DNA of 51,450 nucleotides from Herbaspirillum frisingense (GTDB taxonomy: Bacteria > Pseudomonadota > Gammaproteobacteria > Burkholderiales > Burkholderiaceae_D), in contig WNDX01000010.1 of assembly GCA_009914615.1 (NCBI GenBank), positions 1-51,450 on the forward strand. The letters are read 5' to 3'. The translations under genes were made by a program, and so were the position numbers. The notes under the pieces are model-generated. The model saw nothing but the letters and a program-made list of their open reading frames with translations, searched no databases and had not been told where the DNA came from. This document shows, one piece after another, positions 46,508 through 51,450 of this stretch (position 1 is the stretch's first letter; each line of letters starts with the position of its first letter).

Positions 46508-48199
46508 TCAAACCCGGGTGATCCGCATGCGCGTTTCCCGGTGCGCCGTGGCTGGCAGCACCGCAGGTGCGGGAGACGCAGTCTGCGGCGCCGGCTGTGA
46601 CGTCGCCGCGGGGACATGGCTGGAGCGGTAACCGACGCGGAAGCCGCCCCAGTGCTTGCCGTTGACGTAGATCGGCACCGACAGATCGTGCATCACTTCA
46701 CCGGTATCGCGTTTATAAGTTTGCAACAGGAAAGGTTTGGTATTGGCGCCGCAGCGCTTGCCGGTGCGATCGCTGAAGATGCGTTTGGTGCGATTGTTGA
46801 CCAGATCGACGTCGTAGTTGCCCGTGAGAGGCTGTGAGAATTTCTTGTTGTGAGTCGGGAAATAACCGTTGTTGTCCACCGCCCCCGCATAGGCCAGTTG
46901 CGGCATACGCTCCAGCAATGCCTCCTGGACAGGCGGCAGCAGGCGGTCGGTAAAGTTGTCGAACTGAGTCGTATGCTTTTGCGGCGAGGTATTCGGAATC
47001 GGCTTGTAGGTGCGATCGAACAGCGCCGACTCGGCAATCCGTCCGGCCTTGATGGATTCCTCGAACAGCCGTCCTATCTCGCGCGCGGCATCGACGGCCG
47101 CCACGCGGATTTCGTCGTGCGCCGAACGCGCCCCGCTTTCGGCGATCGCCTCGAATACCGCCTCCGCCCGCTCCGACAGCACCATTGCCGAAGCCGCCAC
47201 GCGCGGCAGTTCGGCATCGGTCTGCAGCATGCCGTTGCGAATCGCCGTGATCGATTCGGCAATATTTTGAGTAGTCTGCACATGCTCACGCGAGGCCAAC
47301 GCGATCTCTTCGATCTGCTCCTGCGATTGCCCGGCCGAACGCTCGATGCTGTTCAGCAGCCCGTGCACCTTCTCCACGTTCCGTGCCGCTTCCAGCACGC
47401 GGCCGCTCAATGCGGTCATGCCGGATGCCGCGCGCTCCGCCTCTTCATTGATGGCGCGCACCATCACGCCGATATCGTCCGTGGCTTCCTTGGTGCGTTG
47501 CGCCAGTTGGCGCACCTCGCCCGCCACCACCGCGAATCCGCGCCCCTGCTCGCCGGCGCGCGCCGCTTCGATGGCCGCATTCAGGGCCAGCAGATTGGTG
47601 CGCGCGGCGATCTCGCTGATCACTTCGGTGATGCCATGGATGCGACGGGATTTTTCTTGCAGTTGTTCCATCATGGACGACGCGGACAACGCATCGGTAC
47701 GCGCCTGGCCGATCTGCTGCAGACCACGATCGACTTCAGCGCGGCCGCTGACGCTCTCGGAACGCACCTCCGCCGCGATCGCCGAGGCGCGTTCGGCATT
47801 GGCGGCGATCTGCTCGGTGGTCGCCGCGTTCTGCTCGGCGCTGGCGGCGATGCTGTTGGCGGAATCGACGTCCTTGCTGATCTTGTTTTTGATGGAATCG
47901 ACAAAGAAAGACGTTTCGGCAGCACCGATCATGATGTGATCGATCTCGCTGCCCACCTTGCCCACCAGTTGCGCACCGCCCGGATTGCCGCGCCGCTGCG
48001 CAAGTGCAAAACCGGTCAGCCCCAACAGCACCGCGGCGCAAGCCGACATGGGCGCGCCGAGCACCTGCCCCGCCCCCGCGGCATCCAGCCCGAACGCCGC
48101 GCCGCATCCCAGCACCAGCCCCGCCAGCCATGGCGCCAACGCTGCTCCCCAACTCCGCGCACCGGCGCCGGAGGCCCCTGCTGCCTTCAACTTTGCCAT
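46508..48199 (-). CDS. Methyl-accepting chemotaxis protein with C-terminal cytoplasmic sensor-like domain
   Basis: The start at 48199 has AAGGAG seven bases upstream and gives 563 residues. Two hydrophobic helices lie near residues 16-37 and 45-64 with only a very short loop, so there is no periplasmic ligand domain. The signalling domain follows, with the near-invariant tip [20 protein letters not shown] near 190-210 and [15 protein letters not shown] after it. Past the signalling helices, a globular domain of about 150 residues spans about 375-530 ([20 protein letters not shown] ... [11 protein letters not shown]). It resembles a Cache/PAS-like fold in pattern; this is inference. An Ala/Pro/Thr-rich tail ends the protein. 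Confidence 0.9.
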   Translation of the reverse strand: MAKLKAAGASGAGARSWGAALAPWLAGLVLGCGAAFGLDAAGAGQVLGAPMSACAAVLLGLTGFALAQRRGNPGGAQLVGKVGSEIDHIMIGAAETSFFVDSIKNKISKDVDSANSIAASAEQNAATTEQIAANAERASAIAAEVRSESVSGRAEVDRGLQQIGQARTDALSASSMMEQLQEKSRRIHGITEVISEIAARTNLLALNAAIEAARAGEQGRGFAVVAGEVRQLAQRTKEATDDIGVMVRAINEEAERAASGMTALSGRVLEAARNVEKVHGLLNSIERSAGQSQEQIEEIALASREHVQTTQNIAESITAIRNGMLQTDAELPRVAASAMVLSERAEAVFEAIAESGARSAHDEIRVAAVDAAREIGRLFEESIKAGRIAESALFDRTYKPIPNTSPQKHTTQFDNFTDRLLPPVQEALLERMPQLAYAGAVDNNGYFPTHNKKFSQPLTGNYDVDLVNNRTKRIFSDRTGKRCGANTKPFLLQTYKRDTGEVMHDLSVPIYVNGKHWGGFRVGYRSSHVPAATSQPAPQTASPAPAVLPATAHRETRMRITRV

Positions 48200-48417
48200 C
48201 GATTGTCTCCTTGCGGATATTCCGCTTGTCTGCACCTGCTTCGTGGCAGGCATTGCTGCGGACATGGAGGCCCGCATTCTCCGCATCGTAGATCGCTTAG
48301 CTTACGCATAGCTTATGAAACGCACGCTTGTTCGAATACCAAGATTCGCTTTTTCACGGCAGCTAACCGCATCTTGTCGGCCTTGCATCATGCCCGCACC
48401 GGCGCATGCTTTTCCGC

Positions 48418-48454
48418 TACAATGCCCTTATATAGGATAGGGGGGTATGGTATG
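48418..48454 (+). promoter_or_regulatory. dmeR operator / promoter (G6-centred dyad)
   Basis: A TACAAT -10-like hexamer lies at 48418-48423. Downstream, ATA (48432-48434) and ATA (48437-48439) are mirrored by TAT (48446-48448) and TAT (48451-48453) around a run of six G at 48440-48445. A short A/T-rich inverted repeat around a G-tract is the operator type of the RcnR/CsoR/DmeR repressors. The dyad runs into the dmeR start codon, so a bound repressor would block its own transcript. Confidence 0.75.
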
Positions 48455-48727
48455 GGACACATCTTGCAACACAAGGACGCGCTGCTCAAGCGCGTACGCC
48501 GCCTCGGCGGCCAGGTGCAAGCGTTGGAACGCGCCCTGGAAAGCGATGCCGATTGCGCCAAGACCCTGCACCTCTCGGCCGCCATCCGCGGCGCGCTCAA
48601 TGGCCTGATGGACGAACTGATCGAAGCCCACGCACGCGAACACGTGGCACGCCCGGGCCTGTCCGACAAGGAACGCAGCCAGGGACTGGATGAGATCCTG
48701 GAAGCCATCCGCCGCTACTCGAAATGA
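48452..48727 (+). CDS. dmeR: DmeR/RcnR-type nickel/cobalt-sensing repressor
   Basis: A 91-residue, all-helical member of the CsoR/RcnR/FrmR family. The Ni/Co ligands known for RcnR are all present at the same positions: His3, Cys35, His60 and His64. This points to nickel or cobalt sensing rather than copper or formaldehyde. The metal-bound form should leave the operator. The ATG at 48452 overlaps the operator dyad. The stop codon overlaps a possible upstream start of the transporter gene, so the pair is a two-gene operon. Confidence 0.9.
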   Translation: MGHILQHKDALLKRVRRLGGQVQALERALESDADCAKTLHLSAAIRGALNGLMDELIEAHAREHVARPGLSDKERSQGLDEILEAIRRYSK

Positions 48728-48738
48728 CCGGAGCCCCT

Positions 48739-49704
48739 ATGCACAACACCTCTCCCTTCCCCCACGATCATGTCTATCTCGGCGCCGATCATGACCGCAA
48801 TGCCCGCCGCACACTTTGGGTAGTCGCGCTCACCGCGGTGATGATGGTCGCGGAGATCATCGCCGGCTACCTCACCGGGTCGATGGCGCTGCTGGCCGAT
48901 GGCTTCCACATGGCGACCCACGCCGGCGCGCTCGCCATCGCCGCTGGCGCCTATGTATTCGCGCGCCGCCACGCGCGCGATTTGCGCTTCAGCTTCGGTA
49001 CCGGCAAGGTAGGCGACCTGGCCGGCTTCGCCTCGGCCCTGGTGCTGGCCGTGATCGCCATCGGCATCGGCGTCGAATCGCTGTGGCGGCTGGCCAGCCC
49101 GACTGCGGTGGAATTCGGCGAAGCCATCGCGATCGCGGTAATCGGCCTGATCGTCAATATCGTCAGCGCCCTGCTGCTCATGGATAACCATCATGATCAC
49201 GGCTACGGGAATCATCATGCCGGCCACGGCCAAGCGCATGACGACAGCCACGAATCAGAGCACGATCATCACCATGGGCACCACCATAGTCACGACAACA
49301 ACCTGCGCTCGGCCTACCTCCACGTACTGGCCGACGCCCTGACCTCGGTGCTGGCCATCGCCGCCCTGCTCGCCGGCCTCTATCTGGGCTGGATCTGGTT
49401 GGATCCGCTGATGGGCGTGGTCGGCGCGGTGGTGATCGCGCGCTGGTCTTACTCGCTGCTGCGCGAAACATCCAGCGTGCTGCTCGACGTCACCGACGCC
49501 CAACTGGCCGACAAGATCCGCCACGCGCTGGATGGCGAAGACACCCACATCGACGACCTGCACGTCTGGCGCATCGGCCCGGCGGCGCGCGCAGCCATCG
49601 TCAGCGTCTCGACCTCGGCCCGCACCACGGAGACGGCATTGCGCGAGAAGCTTGCCGGCATCGCGGAACTCAAGCACCTCACGCTGGAACATCGCGTCGC
49701 CTGA
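48739..49704 (+). CDS. dmeF: DmeF-type cation diffusion facilitator (Co/Ni exporter)
   Basis: An inner-membrane cation/proton antiporter. The product has 321 residues from ATG 48739, which has CGGAG six bases upstream; ATG 48724, overlapping the dmeR stop, is an alternative start. It shows six membrane helices. Metal-site residues in helix 2 are LLADGFHMATHAG and in helix 5 HVLADALTSVLAI (HxxxD). Between helices 4 and 5 a cytoplasmic loop near residues 149-187 holds 16 histidines. Together with an RcnR-type repressor this is the known dmeRF arrangement for cobalt and nickel resistance. Confidence 0.92.
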   Translation: MHNTSPFPHDHVYLGADHDRNARRTLWVVALTAVMMVAEIIAGYLTGSMALLADGFHMATHAGALAIAAGAYVFARRHARDLRFSFGTGKVGDLAGFASALVLAVIAIGIGVESLWRLASPTAVEFGEAIAIAVIGLIVNIVSALLLMDNHHDHGYGNHHAGHGQAHDDSHESEHDHHHGHHHSHDNNLRSAYLHVLADALTSVLAIAALLAGLYLGWIWLDPLMGVVGAVVIARWSYSLLRETSSVLLDVTDAQLADKIRHALDGEDTHIDDLHVWRIGPAARAAIVSVSTSARTTETALREKLAGIAELKHLTLEHRVA

Positions 49705-49750
49705 TCCCCGGTCACGGCCCCGCTTATAGGCAATATCAGCAATATAGGAA

Positions 49751-49785
49751 AAAAAAACAGCGGCGCATGGCCGCTGTTTTTTTTG
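49751..49785. terminator. Bidirectional terminator after dmeF
   Basis: The stem CAGCGGC / GCCGCTG (49758-49776) is flanked by eight or more A bases on the left and T bases on the right. It serves dmeRF and the convergent lipoprotein gene. Confidence 0.92.
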
Positions 49786-49802
49786 AAAGATGCGCTACAG
49801 CA

Positions 49803-50027
49803 TCAACGCCAGCCGCGATGCCAGCCGTATTGCGGGTGATGCCATCCCCAACCGTAATGGGCATGGTATTCCCAGGCCCAGCCCGGACCGGGCGCCGCAT
49901 AGGTTGGCTCGACGTACACCACACCCGGCGGAGCAACATAAGCCGGACGTACGGTCGGCGGCGTCACCACGCAGCCGCTCAAGGCAAAGGCCGCGGCGAC
50001 GGCCGGAATCAATAAAAGGGATTTCAT
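49803..50027 (-). CDS. Small Trp/His/Gly-rich lipoprotein
   Basis: From the ATG at 50027 (AGGAG seven bases upstream) the product has 74 residues with a clear lipoprotein signal MKSLLLIPAVAAAFALSGC (Cys19). A Pro/Val-rich spacer is followed by a 28-residue tail rich in Trp, His, Tyr and Gly (WAWEYHAHYGWGWHH...), ending HRGWR. Envelope lipoproteins with such tails are common in Burkholderiales but have no agreed function. The next gene is a metal exporter, so metal binding is conceivable; this is speculation. Confidence 0.85.
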   Translation of the reverse strand: MKSLLLIPAVAAAFALSGCVVTPPTVRPAYVAPPGVVYVEPTYAAPGPGWAWEYHAHYGWGWHHPQYGWHRGWR

Positions 50028-50315
50028 TCTGCACTCCTGATCTTGTTTGGCGAATTGGTATGCCGGAGAAGGGGCTTCCGGATTCCACGTGTGAGCCGTG
50101 GTGATCAGATAACGCGCGGCGACGCGCTTGTGCGGACTTGAAATTGTATGTTTGTGTAACGCGGCGAGCCGTTCCACGCAAATGAATGTAAAGATTCATC
50201 AAGGGCGCGAATGGCATTGATCGACGCCGACGCGGATGCCGTGCGACATGTCTTGGCGACCGGCGCCCACCGCGAAGAAATGACGCTTCTTGGTCTTTGC
50301 GCCGGCCATCAATCT

Positions 50316-50567
50316 CTATTGAGCATCGATCAACTGTTGCAGCGCGGGATCGCGAATGGCAAACACGTCGAACAACCCCAATGCCCGCAACGCCGGTACG
50401 ACCTCGGCGATATGCCGTTCAGCGACAAGCCGCTCGCCGGCTTCGGCCGACGAGTCGCACCAAACCTTGGCGTTGGCCAGGAAAGCCCCCACACTGCCTT
50501 TGCGGATGGTGACGCCATTGCGCTCAACGTAGGTTTGATCATCTGGAAGCAGGTCTTCAGCGCGCAT
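50316..50567 (-). CDS. Hypothetical protein, 83 residues
   Basis: An 83-residue product with AGGAG eight bases before the ATG (50567) and coding-like composition. I do not recognise the family. The sequence is soluble and mostly helical by appearance (AEVVPALRALGLFDVFAIRD) with a single Cys. There is no signal peptide. Its position between a lipoprotein gene and an IS-flanking region says little about its role. Confidence 0.6.
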   Translation of the reverse strand: MRAEDLLPDDQTYVERNGVTIRKGSVGAFLANAKVWCDSSAEAGERLVAERHIAEVVPALRALGLFDVFAIRDPALQQLIDAQ

Positions 50568-51158
50568 GTCAATCTCCTGTGATTGGAAGATTCCATAGTA
50601 AGCGTCCCTTCATGGCATATGTGCGGCATAGCCGACATTGAATAGCGCATTGAAGCCAATATTGCAGTTGTAACCTTGGCGTGCGCCACTGACATCGACT
50701 TGCAAGACCGTCCCCGCAAGATCGCATTTATCCCTTAGCGAACGCCGGAGACGCCAAATGCGCAACCTGATCCTGTTCTTGTTTTTTGTCGTCACCATCG
50801 AGGTGAACGCAAGGCCGCTGCCGACCGAAAACGTTGGCCACTTGAATGCGATACACAATGTGCTCAAAAGGCTTGGCCATTGAGCGCGCTTCGTAGGCAT
50901 TGGCGCTGCGTGGCCCTCGCTATTGAGATCAGAGATCAAGAGCAAGTCCTCCTCATCCCGGCCCGACCAAGCAGCTCTCGCTCTGGCGCATCCAGAAATA
51001 TCGCCCCTCCTGCCTGGCAGCACGCTCATCTCACCATCACGCAACCACATTTATCGTGAGCGATGCCGCCAGCGATAAGGGTTCGCACCATGAGGCCAGC
51101 ATTACCAGGAGCGCAACAAGAAAGGAAATTCGGGAAAGGATGCGTGCACTTGGCACAA
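50568..51158. other. Gene-poor region next to the right IS
   Basis: About 590 bp with lower coding density than the rest of the window. The only candidate gene I see is the 41-residue ORF at 50758-50883. A minus-strand open frame at 50610-51050 has no ribosome binding site or recognisable protein features. No terminator or repeat was recognised. Confidence 0.5.
50758..50883 (+). CDS. Candidate small secreted peptide, 41 residues
   Basis: A short frame with GGAG eight bases before the ATG. The product begins with a compact hydrophobic stretch (MRNLILFLFFVVTIEVNA) that resembles a signal peptide with a cleavage site after NA. A polar 23-residue remainder, RPLPTENVGHLNAIHNVLK plus four residues, follows. 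No family is recognised. It could also be a decayed gene or a chance frame in a gene-poor region. Confidence 0.4.
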   Translation: MRNLILFLFFVVTIEVNARPLPTENVGHLNAIHNVLKRLGH

Positions 51159-51450
51159 TGATCTTGCCCCTGATTGACGGACACCTATCTAAGCGACATT
51201 GGCCAGCTCGTACTGCTCTGGGCTGAGGTAGCCCAGGGTCGAGTGCAGCCGGATCCGATTGTAGTCAACCTCAATGTAGTCAAACACATGAGCCTTGGCC
51301 TGCTCCCGTGTGGCGAGGTGTTCACCATGGATGGCCTCGACCTTCAGACTGTGGTTCCAACTCTCCATTGCTGCGTTGTCGTAGCAGTTGCCTCTGGCAC
51401 TCATGCTGGCGATCAAAGCGTATTGCTCCAACAGGGCGCGGTGCTCGCGC
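51159..51450 (-). mobile_element. Right end of a second copy of the same IS3-family element (inverted)
   Basis: The element begins with TGATCTTGCCCC at 51159 and runs off the window at 51450. Its first 127 bases are the reverse complement of window positions 127-1, with one mismatch. Orientation is opposite to the left copy. The other terminus and the target duplication are outside the window. Confidence 0.88.
51189..51450 (-). CDS. IS3-family transposase OrfB, C-terminal part (cut by window end)
   Basis: The frame is open to the window edge and ends at 51189. It encodes the C-terminal third of an IS3-type DDE transposase: SMSARGNCYDNAAMESWNHS, whose Glu in AMESW is the third catalytic residue, then KVEAIHGEHLATREQAKAHV and the tail [19 protein letters not shown]. 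The visible stretch is intact. Confidence 0.92.
   Translation of the reverse strand, partial: REHRALLEQYALIASMSARGNCYDNAAMESWNHSLKVEAIHGEHLATREQAKAHVFDYIEVDYNRIRLHSTLGYLSPEQYELANVA

Noticed and set aside
50610..51050. A 146-codon minus-strand frame in the gene-poor region
   Set aside because: No ribosome binding site, mixed composition and no recognisable protein features; also overlaps the better 41-codon candidate on the other strand.
1..51450. The whole window as an IS-flanked composite transposon
   Set aside because: The cargo is a 51-kb core flagellar cluster with uniform composition and conserved order. The IS copies more likely inserted independently or mark contig ends.
1..51450. 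CRISPR arrays, tRNA and rRNA genes, phage modules
   Set aside because: I looked for spaced direct repeats, cloverleaf ends, rRNA-like tracts and phage structural genes and saw none.

Overview
The window is a GC-rich stretch of a betaproteobacterial chromosome. The gene order, the FlgM/FlgN/FliA set, the FlhF/FlhG pair and the protein sequences look most like Oxalobacteraceae (Herbaspirillum-like); that assignment is an inference from pattern recognition, not from a search. Nearly the whole window is one flagellar and chemotaxis supercluster. It begins and ends inside two almost identical, inverted copies of an IS3-family element, so the edges may be assembly breaks at a repeat.

Layout. 1-127: 3' end of an IS3-family transposase and its terminal repeat. 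272-5470 (+): fliD, fliS, fliT, a second fliK-like gene, a small gene resembling only the C-terminal export-gate domain of FlhB, and the c-di-GMP brake ycgR, closed by a strong terminator. 5601-5957 (-): fliE, divergent from the export and basal-body operon 6212-17794 (+): fliF-G-H-I-J-K-L-M-N-O-P-Q-R. 17950-22596 (+): a MacA/MacB/NodT-type tripartite exporter, the main non-flagellar insert. 22692-33798 (-): flgL, flgK, then flgJ-I-H-G-F-E-D-C-B. 34010-35723 (+): flgA, flgM, flgN. 35829-42150 (-): fliA, flhG, flhF, flhA, flhB. 42453-46313 (-): cheZ, cheY, cheB, cheD, cheR, followed by an unusual MCP (46508-48199). 48452-49704 (+): a DmeR/RcnR-type metal repressor and a His-rich DmeF-type cation exporter. 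49803-51158: a small lipoprotein, a hypothetical gene, a candidate 41-residue secreted peptide, and then the second IS copy.

How the genes work together. FliF/G/M/N form the MS and C rings; FliO/P/Q/R with FlhA/FlhB and FliH/I/J form the export apparatus; FlgB/C/F/G, FliE and FlgH/I/J build the rod and its L and P rings; FlgD/E with FliK build the hook; FlgK/L and FliD form the junction and cap. FlgM and FliA couple hook completion to late gene expression. CheR/D/B/Y/Z are the adaptation and signal-output half of chemotaxis. flhDC, motAB, fliC, cheA and cheW are absent and must lie elsewhere if the cell is motile. A perfect sigma-28 promoter precedes flgM. Good matches precede flgK and fliL, and a weaker one precedes cheY, which suggests the late regulon includes flgMN, flgKL, cheYZ and perhaps a fliL-R sub-operon.

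Most unusual points: the overlapping FliK-like/FlhB-C-like pair, where the small FlhB relative begins almost where autocleaved FlhB would begin; enlarged FliD and FlgK with repeated inserts; an FlhG with a degenerate Walker A; an MCP with a putative sensor domain placed C-terminally in the cytoplasm; a 9-bp tandem repeat upstream of fliK; and a dmeRF unit with a visible G6-centred operator. I saw no CRISPR array, tRNA or rRNA gene, and no clear wholly new multi-gene system.
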